From Hippopus hippopus (taxonomy: Eukaryota; Mollusca; Bivalvia; Cardiida; Cardiidae), in contig OX328097.1 of assembly GCA_946811185.2 (NCBI GenBank), positions 28,481,627 to 28,545,626 on the forward strand: DNA of 64,000 bases. Reading direction: 5' to 3'. Position numbers and translations under genes: made by a program. The stretch's first letter is position 1; every line of letters begins with the position of its first letter. Shown piece after piece: positions 21,601 to 31,163 of this stretch. The notes beneath the pieces were generated by a model that was not told the origin of the DNA, did no database searches, and saw only the letters and a list, made by a program, of their open reading frames with translations.

Positions 21601-22132
21601 GTGAGTAAATTTTCCATAGTTATTTCAGTTTTTATTTTTCTTAAGATGTGTTATGGTTCCGATTTAATTTCTATACGTTTATTACGGTAGGATAATGCGC
21701 TTTAAACTAATACATTGTTAATTTCTTTTCCTGCACCCTACAAGGAGGTGTCACGTGATGTTTCTGCAAAGTCTGTCAGGGGCTAGTTCGGCCTTCTAAG
21801 TCGGGGCAGGTTCGGCCCATAGCGAACTTGCCCCGCACTTACACTAAATATTGGCCAGTGTATTTTTTCACTAGGTATTATTTTATTTCTAATCTTAATT
21901 ACTTTAAAGCATCTGTTCAAATATATGTCTAGCATTGATTGTTCTGACAAGTAAAAAACCTTATAGATCTATATCTGTATGATGTGAAGCACTTAACAAA
22001 AAAGTTCGAATAGATCTATTGCCATGCCTGGATAATTCTTTCATTTGAAAATTGTTTGTCTACTATTTTCAAAGATCCGATTTAACTTTATCCTAGACGC
22101 AGTCATTTAACTTTATTTTCTATTTATTTCAG
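21601..22132 (+). other. Probable 5'UTR intron of the pogo-like transposase gene
   Basis: A strong donor (CATG/GTGAGTAA, 21597-21608) and a strong acceptor (TTTCTATTTATTTCAG/G ending at 22132) bracket the segment. The transposase ATG follows 10 bases after the acceptor at 22143. The intron carries three of the subterminal motifs. Confidence 0.7.
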
Positions 22133-22142
22133 GATTAACATC

Positions 22143-22889
22143 ATGGTGCGTACCTATAAGAGGAAAAGGTCCAATACAACGCCAACAGATGTCTTGCAAA
22201 AAGCGCTAGACCACTACAACAGTACTTCTGATGGATACAAGAAGACAAGTCAACTGTTTGGCGTTCCACGTTCGACCCTACAAGATTATGTGAAAAAATT
22301 CAACAAGTTACCCGTGTCAGATAGATCCGCTTCAAATATTACGTTTGGATACAAAAGACCGAGACAGGTCTTTTCAGATGAGCAAGAATCGAAACTTGTG
22401 ACATATTTAAAACATGCATCGACTATTTACTTTGGACTTTGTCCGAGAGAAGTTAGACTGTTAGCCTACGAATGTGCCAAACAATTCAACATAAAAATGC
22501 CAATGTCGTGGTCAGAAAAAGAAATCGCAGGGGCTGACTGGTTCTCTTCTTTCCTCAGGCGTCATTCCGACCTTGCTCCAAGGACACCAGAGGCAACAAG
22601 CATCGCTAGAGCAACAGCATTCAACAGGGCTAATGTGTCTGAGTTTTTTACAAAACTGGCTGAAGTGATGGACAAACACAAGTTCGACGCATGTAGCGTT
22701 TGGAACGTTGATGAGACGGGAGTCGTGACGGTGGTGAAACCGAAAAAAGTCGTTGCGGGTACAGGTGTCAAGCAAATAGGATCGTTGACATCGTCTGAGA
22801 GAGGACAACTTGTTACTCTATGTGTAGCAGTATCAGCAAGCGGTAACAGCGTTCCGCCATTCCTTGTTTATCCACGCGTCAACTTCTGA
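22143..22889 (+). CDS. pogo-like transposase, N-terminal part
   Basis: This 248-codon frame starts MVRTYKRKRS. Residues about 10-55 form a psq-type helix-turn-helix (QLFGVPRSTLQDYVKKF), and residues about 75-150 fit the second DNA-binding half of CENP-B/pogo transposases (EKEIAGADWFSSFLRRH). The DDE_1 core begins near residue 180, with the first catalytic aspartate D190 in WNVDETG. The frame stops at TGA 22887-22889, just after FLVYPRVNF, where related proteins continue without interruption. The second frame picks up at once (LNGAPAGSKG), so about a dozen bases were probably lost here, or this copy is frameshifted. The ATG is preferred because it follows the acceptor and gives the complete first helix-turn-helix. 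Confidence 0.9.
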   Translation: MVRTYKRKRSNTTPTDVLQKALDHYNSTSDGYKKTSQLFGVPRSTLQDYVKKFNKLPVSDRSASNITFGYKRPRQVFSDEQESKLVTYLKHASTIYFGLCPREVRLLAYECAKQFNIKMPMSWSEKEIAGADWFSSFLRRHSDLAPRTPEATSIARATAFNRANVSEFFTKLAEVMDKHKFDACSVWNVDETGVVTVVKPKKVVAGTGVKQIGSLTSSERGQLVTLCVAVSASGNSVPPFLVYPRVNF

Positions 22890-24604
22890 ACGGAGCACCT
22901 GCTGGTTCAAAGGGAACAGCTCATCCGTCTGGGTGGATGACAGCAGACAATTTTCTCCTGTTTCTGAAACACTTTGTTCAACATGTTAAACCAACAAAGG
23001 ATAAGTCAGTGCTGATTTTGCTGGATAACCATGACTCTCATCTTTCTATAGATGCTATTGACTACGCCAAGGAGCACGGTATAGTCATGTTATCATTTCC
23101 ACCGCACTGCTCTCATCGTATACAGCCGTTGGATCTGTCGGTCTTCGGACCTCTGAAAAGAAAGCTGTCAGTGTCTCAAGGTAACTGGCTACGTAACCAT
23201 CCAGGAAAACCGATATCCATCTATGACATTGCAGGCATTTTGTGTGAACCTTGGAGAGAGGCATTAACTATGTCTAACATATGTAGTGGATTCCAGAAGG
23301 CTGGGATTTTCCCATTTAACAGTGACGTATTCACAGATAAAGACTTCATGCCGGCAGACGTAACTGACAGACCATTGGAAGCTGGATCAGGTAACGCAGT
23401 TCCAATGTTGGCGCCAGTAGAACTAGCAACTGACTCCTCCATTGACGGGGATACAGATACCGAGCTTGTTACTGACACCCAAACTGACAGTGATACAGCC
23501 ATGAGTCGATATCTTCGAGAACATAATATTTCAGTCATACCAGTAAGAGGCGATGGTCATTGTCTCCTGTATGCTGTTAGCTCATCTCTACATGCTGCTG
23601 GAGATAAGGTTTTTACAGACGACGATTTGAGAAAGTGTCTAGCTAATGAAATTCGCACAAATCAGGCATTTTATAAAGAGTTCACAGAAGCAGCCGACGG
23701 GGACATAATGGTGACAGTCGAAAAGTATATAAAAGAAAAACAATATGATAATATTTGTGACATGTTTCTCAGTGCTCTTTGCAATGCCATGAACATGAAA
23801 GCTGTTGTCATTCGAGAAACGAATGACATTAGCTCTCATGTTCATGTCATCAGCGAACTAGTTTTGCTCCCTAGCCGAGGAGGAGCAGTTCCCCAGACAA
23901 CTATATATTTAGTTTTGACAGGCTCTGGTGCCAATGCACACTACAGTGGCGCTGTTTGTAAAATAACAGAAACCGCACCTGAAGGTTATCAAATGAAGGA
24001 TAACTCGTCATCCAACGCAGCGAGCGATTCCTGTATCAATAGGCCTACACATGTAGAATCTTGTGCCTCTGCTAATACAAGCAACTCTAGTAATCTAATG
24101 ACATATCCCTCTACGCCTATTTCAAAGAGAATGGACTTTTCTCCAGATTCAGTTAAACCCCACCCAAAGGCACCCACACGTACGATTTTATCCGGAAACA
24201 GGAAACGCAGAAAGACCTGTATCCTTACCGATACCCCGGAAAAAGAAGTCCTAAGACAGAAGCAAGAGAAACGTAGGCCTAAATCGAAGTGTAAAAGTAC
24301 ACAAAGCACGACACAGCACACAACAAAGAAAACAAGAGTGAAGTCTAAATCTAAAAGAACAAAACAACAGTCAAGCAAACCCAAAAGCACTTTAAAGAGT
24401 AAATCGACCCCAAAACAAGACGAACACTCAGACAGTGAAGACGAATGTTTCTGTTTAGTATGCCTTGATAACTGGGCCAACAGTAAGCCCAACGAGAAGT
24501 GGATTCAGTGCACTGTTTGCAAAATGTGGGCACATGACGAGTGTGCAGACACAAGAGGAATGTTGTTTTACAAGTGCGATAACTGCAATTCCGACACAGA
24601 TTAG
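22886..24604 (+). CDS. pogo-like transposase C-terminus + OTU protease + PHD finger
   Basis: The frame is open from about 22886; its first ATG is 22937 (555 codons, numbering from there). It holds the rest of the DDE core: second aspartate D30 in LLDNHDSH and third D66 in RIQPLDLSVFGPLK. Residues about 187-345 resemble an OTU-type cysteine protease: GDGHCLLYAVSSSL with D206 and C209, and H335 in NAHYSGAV as the likely catalytic His. Residues about 400-490 are Lys/Arg/Ser-rich, a probable nuclear-localising linker. Residues 504-550 form a Cys4-His-Cys3 PHD finger (CLVC, CTVC, AHDEC, CDNC). OTU proteases remove ubiquitin and PHD fingers often bind histone tails; any role here is inference. An ATTAAA lies about 200 bases downstream (24802). 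It is separated from the N-terminal frame by the break at 22884-22889. Confidence 0.88.
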   Translation: MNGAPAGSKGTAHPSGWMTADNFLLFLKHFVQHVKPTKDKSVLILLDNHDSHLSIDAIDYAKEHGIVMLSFPPHCSHRIQPLDLSVFGPLKRKLSVSQGNWLRNHPGKPISIYDIAGILCEPWREALTMSNICSGFQKAGIFPFNSDVFTDKDFMPADVTDRPLEAGSGNAVPMLAPVELATDSSIDGDTDTELVTDTQTDSDTAMSRYLREHNISVIPVRGDGHCLLYAVSSSLHAAGDKVFTDDDLRKCLANEIRTNQAFYKEFTEAADGDIMVTVEKYIKEKQYDNICDMFLSALCNAMNMKAVVIRETNDISSHVHVISELVLLPSRGGAVPQTTIYLVLTGSGANAHYSGAVCKITETAPEGYQMKDNSSSNAASDSCINRPTHVESCASANTSNSSNLMTYPSTPISKRMDFSPDSVKPHPKAPTRTILSGNRKRRKTCILTDTPEKEVLRQKQEKRRPKSKCKSTQSTTQHTTKKTRVKSKSKRTKQQSSKPKSTLKSKSTPKQDEHSDSEDECFCLVCLDNWANSKPNEKWIQCTVCKMWAHDECADTRGMLFYKCDNCNSDTD

Positions 24605-25144
24605 AGAAAAATGAAGATGGTAACCAGCAAACATGTTTGATCTCTCCGATACCTGATTCGTCGACCCGACGTACCAGACATAGGCCCGATCTCGGACCGA
24701 TATAACATGTTTGTCGGGTATTTTGAGATTGTGTTAACGGCTTTTGTTTTCTCAAGTTCAGGTGTTTAGACTTTTAGAAAAGTTTACTTTTTAGTTACAG
24801 AATTAAAACTACATGACGGCTGGGTTATATATTTACATTACTTTTCCTCCCTACAGGTTAGTTCTGTGAAATATATTAATAGTTCAGGACAGTTTCCGTG
24901 AGCCGAACTTGCCCCGTGGGATGGCCAAACTTGCCCCTTTGCGGGGCAAGTTCGGCCATCATCAGCCGATCTCTTTGACTAGAAAATATCCTTAATCGGA
25001 AAGAGACATAAGAATGCGAATACCGGGGCTAGTACGGCCCCATTGTGCCTTACTTGCATATATAGCTTTCGGAGACCTAGCTGTAATAGTCATTCCAAAA
25101 TTGAACGTCTTCTAAAATGGGGCCGTACTAGCCCCGGTCTCCCC
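24605..25144 (+). promoter_or_regulatory. 3' subterminal region of the pogo-like element
   Basis: It contains a possible polyadenylation signal (ATTAAA, 24802-24807) and five copies of the GGGGCTAGTTCGGCC-like motif in both orientations, then the right TIR. Two motifs at 24923 and 24943 face each other and can pair as a hairpin. Confidence 0.6.
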
Positions 25145-25299
25145 TACATTATGAACCAAACAGTGCAACTTCCATATCGCTGAGTATTATTTGTTTGTTT
25201 CGATTCTACCCCGTTTTCATCAGTGTTTAAATCACTGGAAATGAATTATTTCCTGTTGATTTTCCCGTAATGAATACCCGACCCGATGAACATCTCGAG

Positions 25300-25625
25300 A
25301 TTTCGCCGACCTCGGTAGGTCTGTTTGTAACATACAGGGCTTTAAAAACCCGGGGTTCGATGGCTCGATTCAACAGCTCAGCCAAATTCTTTTCGGAGAT
25401 TGATGATCGTCATTGGGAAGGGTTTCATTTCTCTTTCACCTCTTATCATCTTTCGAAGATGTTGTTGTAGGATAGCAGACAGTGGCTTGGGAATAATGTG
25501 TGAATCAATGGTAATTATTGGCGAGTTAAATTAGTAAAAAAAAGTACGAATAAATGCACTCCTGCCGCTAAATAACTGAAAAACACTAAGAAGGATGTGA
25601 AGCATCAATTAAACATTTTCAGCAA
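25300..25625 (+). repeat. Degraded tRNA-derived SINE
   Basis: The head includes CTCGGTAGGTCTG and GGGGTTCGATGGC (box B-like, about 25353-25365). The body has GGAGATTGATGATCGTCATT and GATAGCAGACAGTGGCTTGG, matching the SINE at 14235 at lower identity. Boundaries are approximate. Confidence 0.65.
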
Positions 25626-25794
25626 TCTTGTCAAGACCGAGGACAGCGATAGTGAAAATTCCCCTGTCATTGCTGGAATCCAGGTTTGATCTCTGCTGTC
25701 ATTGCTAGCGTTGTCTGACAGTTGTAAGGCAAAGTAAAGATGCAGACTTAATACTAGATAATCCAAGAAAGATCATGAATAAAGAAATGGTTAG

Positions 25795-28175
25795 TTTAGT
25801 TAAAACACATTTTATTCAATAAGTGAATGGGGTCGGGCCACAAGTTCTTACAACTTAGATTCGGCCCTTCCCGTACAATCAAATTAACAATACAAGATGA
25901 CAGATAATGGAAACAAAACATGGTGTAAATAATTAGACAAAAAAAAAAAAAAAGTGTACACAAAAACAGAAATAAGGAGAAATTGATAAAGAGAGGAGAA
26001 AAATGAACAAAGGAGGAAAAAAAAAAAAAACAAAGTAGAGTGGAAATAGAACTAAGAAGAAAAGAAAAAGGATGAATGAGAAACTGGATACGATGCTCTG
26101 TGACAGATGCCTGCTATTTTGGTAAAAGGCTATATGTATTATTTTCTTTTTATTGAATATGTAATAATTACTCAGAGCGGCCCTACTGTTTAATGTATAA
26201 GTGAACTGCTTCAAACAATAAGCAGTTTTCACCATTATTCAGGTTTTCATCGCCAAATAACAACTTTTCTATGTTTAGAGGATGAAGAGCTCGTGTTGAT
26301 TGAAAAAGCATGATTCTGATATCAGAATACCTTCTACATATGAAAAAATAGTGTTCTGCATTCTTAACGCCAATTCTGCAGTCACTAATTGGATCTAATT
26401 TCAAATGTTTCAGAAAAAGGTCATTATTTAAATTACTGCAGTTATTTCTTATTCTAGCATGGATGACAGACAAGCGTCTATTTCCGATAAGGTAGATACT
26501 AGGTATTCTATCTGGTTTTGACATGCTACTTAATTTTGATTTAAAGGAACCAAATGTTGTACAATTTCGAATTTCTTGCTCTAGATTATTCCAAAGAGAA
26601 ATTGAAGAAGGAATACAGGACTTTTGTAACAATCGTGTTCTTGCATGTACAATTTCGTAATTTTGGCTGTTTCTTAATTGGTATTGAGACCTATTGCCAA
26701 CCACTGGAGGTATACGTTCATCTATATAATGGGGAACAAGGTTATTTGATACTTTATACATGAAACATAGTTTCGCATTTTTCCTTCTGGAAGATAATGT
26801 TTCCCAACCACATTCTTTATACTGATTTTCAAGAGATACTGATCTTGTAAGACCTGTCACGATACGCGCTGCTTCATTTTGAAGCTTTTCTATTGAATCA
26901 GAACACATAACTGAACAATCATCCCATACTATCGAGGAGTACTCTAGAATCGGTCTGACATACAATAAGTAACTTTGATTCAGTGCTGCCCGTGTAAGAG
27001 TAAATTGGAGTCTTCGCATGATCTGTAATATTTTGGATGCTGCTTTTAAATTGTTGTTTATATGACCCTTCCATTGGCCTGTACTACTCAAAGTTAATCC
27101 CAAATGTTTATGTTCATCTACAATCTTAATCTTAGTATTAAAAAAAAAAAAAAAAAAGCGATGGTTTATCAAAGTCTTTTCTAGTGGAAAAAATGACTGC
27201 TTTTGTTTTATCTGGATTAAAATCAACCAACCATTGTTTTGCCCACTGTGACACTATTCTCAGATCATGATTTACAATACTCTCTGTATCACTTAATGAG
27301 GTTGCAGAGTAATACAGGGAACTGTCATCGGCATACAGTCGAGTTAGGCTTAATAAAGAATCTGTGATGTCATTTACGTAAATAAGGAATAAAAGGGGCT
27401 CTAAAACAGATCCCTGGGGTATTCCAGCCCTTAGTGGTGAGAGTGATGATTGGATCACTACTTTCTGTTTTCTATTTTCAAGATAACTTTCAAACCAGTT
27501 AAGTAGCCCGTCACCTAAACCATGTTCTTCTAGTTTGAATTAGAGACCACTGTGCCACACCCTATTAAACGCTTTTGATATATCACAGAAAACAATGCAG
27601 GAGAAATGACCATGATCCACTGCTTGACAAATATGGTGATATATATCTATAAGCTGGTAAGTTGTTGAGTGTTTTGGTAAAAAACCAGATTGATATTTGT
27701 ATAATAGTTCTTTTGTCATCAAGAAATTATACATGTATTTGAAAATAATTCTCTCAAGGATCTTTCCACAACTGCTAAGAAGAGAGATTGTCCTATAATT
27801 AGACGGAAAAGACTTGTCACCTTTTTTATATAGCAGAGTAACGGTCGCTCTCTTCCATAAATCGGGAAAAACTCCTTCAGAAATAGAACGATTAAATAAA
27901 ATATAAAGTGGTTTACTAATGGAGTGTATATATACACCCTTTGAGCATTCTATGACTAATATTGTCAGGACCACTGGCTTTGTTAATTTCAATCGATTGG
28001 ATCACATCTTCAATTTCCGATTTAGTGACCTCATCGATTACAAGTTTGTTTACCGTTTTTAACTGAATACACGGAAGTGCAGTATTGGTATCATCTACCA
28101 TCGATAAATGAAAGAAATGGTTGCTGTGATTTGACTGAAATACCGATGAAACCAACAATAAACACAACTAATACA
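25795..28175 (-). mobile_element. 5'-truncated non-LTR (jockey/CR1-like) retrotransposon
   Basis: On the minus strand it runs from a truncated start near 28175, through a reverse transcriptase and a C-terminal zinc-knuckle-like region, to an AATAAA (reverse of 25809-25814). The endonuclease domain and ORF1 are missing. No target duplication was identified, so the ends are approximate. Confidence 0.82.
26183..28167 (-). pseudogene. Non-LTR reverse transcriptase, disrupted
   Basis: Four pieces in order cover RVT_1: a segment with NKASGPDNIS (28167-27916); then YKKGDKSFPSNYRTISLLSS, GFLPKHSTTYQL and FCDISKAFNRVWHSGL (27992-27540); then AGIPQGSVLEPLLFLIYVND and the catalytic YADD in RLYADDSSLYY (27458-27138); then the thumb and C-terminal region from KHLGLTL to AEHYFFICRRYSDIR (to 26183). 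Three lesions are visible. There is a frameshift near 27945, a single in-frame stop (TAA, complement of 27540-27542), and an A18 run at 27140-27157 that breaks the frame where the protein reads PSLFF. The family is inactive in this copy. Neighbours are the pogo-like element and the right foldback arm. Confidence 0.88.
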
Positions 28176-28304
28176 ATCAAATCTTCAATGGGAAATTCGA
28201 CTGCATTTCATTGATCTTGTTGTCATCAGGGATCTTATATATATACGATCCCTGTTGTCATGGAAACTTGATAAAGTGAGAAAACGTTACTGCGAGTTCT
28301 GCTT

Positions 28305-28570
28305 CACCATTCGCGTTACTACGATTTTTTTAAACGCGTTATTACGTGTTTCAAAACACGTTATTTTGAAATTTTTCACATTAGTGCGACTTGATTCCCA
28401 CGTTATTACGTGTTTTATATTCACGTTATAACGAGATTTTTTTTGCGTTACTACGACTGTTAAACATGTTATTACGTGTTTTAAAACAGTTATCACAAGA
28501 TTTTTTGCGTTAGTGAGACTTTTTTAGCGTTATTACGTGTTTTAAATTTACGTTATTACGTGTTTTTGAA
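28305..28570 (-). repeat. Right-arm tandem array, inverse of the left-arm array
   Basis: It contains repeated CGTTATTACGTGTTTTAAAA and CGTTACTACGA variants, the reverse complement of the units at 19784-21095. It forms the inner end of the right arm of the foldback element. Confidence 0.8.
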
Positions 28571-28729
28571 AAACATTTCACCTTCATTTTAACCCTTGTA
28601 GGCTTTCGTACCTTGTAAACCATATCGGCCCTAGTATTTTTTCATACGATCTGTAGGCTATTAATGAAGGGAGATAACTCTATCAAACGTTGGGTATTTC
28701 GAAGTTGTTGGAAATCTTTATTTTATATT

Positions 28730-28800
28730 TTAACATGCGACAAAATTTTAGACTGGTCTAAATTAAAACCATTTGCAGACAACATTTAAAATGCATTTCA
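28730..28800 (+). repeat. Palindromic MITE family A, fragment
   Basis: It matches the left-half sequence only: AAAATTTTAGACTGGTCTAA and CCATTTGCAGACAACATTT. Centre and right half are missing. Confidence 0.65.
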
Positions 28801-29007
28801 GGTAGCGGGTTTTGTCTTTTAACATATCGAAAACAACCTGTGAATAAAAAAGAGTTAATGTTTATAAATATGCCCGTGCCCATGGCGTCATTTAGATCGT
28901 CACAAAGAATGTGGCTGTCTTTCAAGATCAAACTTATACCAAAATAAACATAAAAAAAAAACTATGGATTACACTTTGATTGAGATATTTAGATGTAAGA
29001 AATACGT

Positions 29008-29241
29008 TGGTTTGTTTGTTTGAATGATGTTTTACGCTGCATTCAACATTATTTCAGTCATATCACGGCGACAGCTCGCATGTTCATGTTTTCCTGGGTT
29101 TCACCAGTACTAGGCTAGGGCTCTGATGTGTCTTGCCCAAGGATGCTCCCGTGAAAAACCCAGTGGAGCCATTGAGGCTCGAGCACAGGGCCTCCAGGTC
29201 ACGAGACCTACACTTTACCACTGCGTCACTCAGGACCCCAA
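29008..29241 (-). mobile_element. SINE in the right arm, with paralogous empty site
   Basis: An 8-bp direct repeat AAATACGT flanks it (29000-29007 and 29242-29249). Read on the minus strand, the head has CAGTGGTAAAGTGTAGGTCT (box A region) and the tail is (CAAA)n. The left arm at about 19436-19453 has the same surrounding sequence with a single copy of the target and no SINE. This gives a clean filled/empty comparison. It is the same family as 16557-16775. Confidence 0.9.
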
Positions 29242-29359
29242 AAATACGTAATAGAAGTTATAAATGTGCTGTGGCGTATCATTTTCTCATGCGGTGTAGG
29301 GCCTACCTGTGGCGTAAATTACTGCTGTGACGTATTTTAGTGTGACCATATTTAGACGG

Positions 29360-30953
29360 CTATATTACAAAGAATTTAGAATAAAAACAGAAATGGGTGA
29401 CGAAGACGGCTGTAGTATATACAGATATGCAGGCAAACTCTGGTGTACCTATCCCAAAAAGGGATTTGGGGTGTGTCAGGAGCGGGGTACGATAGCCTAC
29501 ACAACAGTGTTTTGATCGTGACATGGGTCCTACAGAAGGACCAAGACTTGATAATTATTAACTCAACCAACGTCTGGGGGACGACTGTTTCGGGTATTAA
29601 GAACGCGCTTCTTAGTTTTTACATCGTGCACGAGTTTTAAAATTGGGTACCAGTTCATTGCGGCAGGAAGCCAGTTCTCAGGATTTTCGTATTTAAACAA
29701 GCCTCCAATCTGAGATGAAAGGTAAGTTTTGGACAAAGAAAAAACAGAAATGTTTGAAATAAAAGCTTAGAAAAATGGGCAGACCAGTGTATTCTATGAA
29801 TAAATATAAATTTCCTATGTTCAGAACTTGTTGATTCCTAAATAACCAATCAAAATCGATCACACCCTATCACATGGTTGCCTCAAACAAAGGACCGAAG
29901 AAACTTGGGGGCTAAATGTTGGTGCACGTCGAATAGGAAAAATCTGGTCGATTTTAGAGCAATGAAGTAAGATTGTAATTCATTCATTGTCTTTTAAAGA
30001 TATGACGTTGATGGTCTAATGCCAAGCGTGTTAATTAATCTTGTTTTGTTATGGTTTAAGCTCTATTCGAGCCTATTCATTCTTTCGAATGGGATCTTCC
30101 CCGCCCTCGAGTTTCGTTTGAAATTTTATCTAGATTTGTTTAGAGTCGCGACAGGTTACTTGTACTCTCGCCTTGAAGTTCGCCTTACGGTAATTTGTAT
30201 TTTCCCGTCAGAACAAACAAGTCTTGCTCAGCAGCCATTTTCTGGGTCTAGGCTAGTCCTATTTATAAGCCCTCACGCCATTCGTTTTTGAAGCCCTTAA
30301 GCAGTTTATCCTGTCATGAGCGGCGGCACAATATTTTTATTCGCTTTTGAAAAGTGCATGTGGAGGTAGCCATATTGTTTACTATATGCACTAGTTCAGT
30401 GTTTTTTTTCTAACATACATGGAGCCCACACCAACTTTGTTTTTGTTGCATTTGTTGAAGTAGCAACCACCACGCCTGCGCAGATCAGGGGAGATAATTT
30501 AAATTTTTTTCCGGAAATATGACCTCACTAAGGGTCAAATAGATACGCGCCAATTATGGAAAACTACGGCTTTTCCTGACGTCGTATGTCATTGGAAGCT
30601 AAAGTCTAAAGATAGGAGTTTGCGAAATGGCTTGCCTCTCGCGCGAAACGATTTGAGAACCCCAAACGGGAACCGAGAGAAAATTTCACTGACCGATATT
30701 TTTAGGAAAAAAGGCGATTTCACTAATTAAACTGGTATTTTTTTGTAGTTCGATAATCCATTTGTACCAAAAATGTGATTTGAAATACAAAAATCGCGCG
30801 TGGATAATTGTTTTTAAGCATTTTTCTGACTCGGTATATTTCATGGTAGGGGAGATAAATCAACACCGGAAGTGAAACAGAGTTACAAAATAACCCTTGA
30901 AGACAGGCACTGTGGCTAAATTAAACCACTATTTCCACCCAAGATGTTCATAT
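29360..30953. other. No recognisable gene
   Basis: Base composition is somewhat less AT-rich than the neighbouring repeats. Short open frames (up to 90 codons, 30019-30291) show no family resemblance and no convincing splice sites. It is the pre-insertion locus of the gypsy element. Confidence 0.45.
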
Positions 30954-31095
30954 TGTGATATTATTCTATATTTAGACACTTATGACGTCGTCTCTTAGCA
31001 ACGTCATTAACGTCATTCTTTGTTTTACTCTGTTTCAATATGGTTGATTAAAATTACAGAAAATGATTTATTGTTAATAATCTATGGACATAACA
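30954..31095 (+). repeat. 5' LTR
   Basis: It starts TGTGATATTATTCTATATTT and ends GGACATAACA. At 142 bp it is very short for the family. It contains two CGTCATTAACGTCATT-type (CRE-like, TGACGTC/ACGTCA) motifs that could be promoter elements; this is inference. Confidence 0.95.
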
Positions 31096-31096
31096 T

Positions 31097-31107
31097 TGGC
31101 GACGAGG
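31097..31107 (+). promoter_or_regulatory. Primer-binding site, tRNA-Ser type
   Basis: TGGCGACGAGG lies one base after the 5' LTR. It is complementary to the CCTCGTCG-CCA 3' end expected of animal tRNA-Ser(GCT), so that tRNA is the likely primer. The tRNA assignment is from general knowledge. Confidence 0.75.
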
Positions 31108-31163
31108 AAAACTATAAGCAAAGTAATTTAGACACTGTGCAGAGATACTTGTGAATAAAGACG

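Larger units (their letters stand above)
21411..25144 (+). mobile_element. pogo-like DNA transposon with OTU and PHD domains
   Basis: The element is 3734 bp. The left end GGGGAGACCGGGGCTAGTCC and the inverted right end form 24-bp TIRs with one mismatch, flanked by TA on both sides (21409-21410 and 25145-25146), the Tc1/mariner/pogo target duplication. Near both ends a 15-bp motif (GGGGCTAGTTCGGCC and variants) occurs about ten times: 21420, 21437, 21779, 21803, 21824 (inverted), 24902 (inverted), 24923 (inverted), 24943, 25025 and 25121 (inverted). These may be transposase-binding sites. A 5'-untranslated intron (21601-22132) precedes the coding region. It is nested in the foldback element. 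Confidence 0.93.
17490..29348. mobile_element. Large foldback / Mutator-like element with nested insertions
   Basis: The outer ends are inverted: CACTAAAATAC followed by GCAGTAATTTACGCCACAGG on the left (17494-17538) matches the reverse complement of the right end (about 29304-29345). An exact 11-bp direct repeat TATTTAGACGG sits immediately outside both ends (17479-17489 and 29349-29359). Inside, segments at 19411-19800 and, inverted, 28550-29280 are homologous, and both lead inward into degenerate arrays of an ACGTAATAACG motif. An 8-11 bp target duplication, long inverted arms and tandem subrepeats fit foldback or Mutator-like elements; the superfamily is inferred. The 1.9 kb from 17545 to 19405 is present only in the left arm. 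No transposase of its own was recognised; the proteins inside belong to nested elements. Confidence 0.72.
28571..29348 (-). repeat. Right arm of the foldback element
   Basis: The reverse complement shares ACGAAAGCCTA, AGGGTTAAAATGAAGG, AAGTTTGATCTTGAAAGACA and AAATGACGCCATGGG with the left arm at 19500-19765, then TTATAACTTCTATTACGTAT with 19430-19452. It contains a family A MITE fragment (28730-28800) and a SINE (29008-29241). Its outer 45 bases match the left terminus. Confidence 0.82.

Noticed and set aside
22512..22808. Minus-strand open frames opposite the pogo-like transposase
   Set aside because: They are shadows of the coding strand with no motif of their own.
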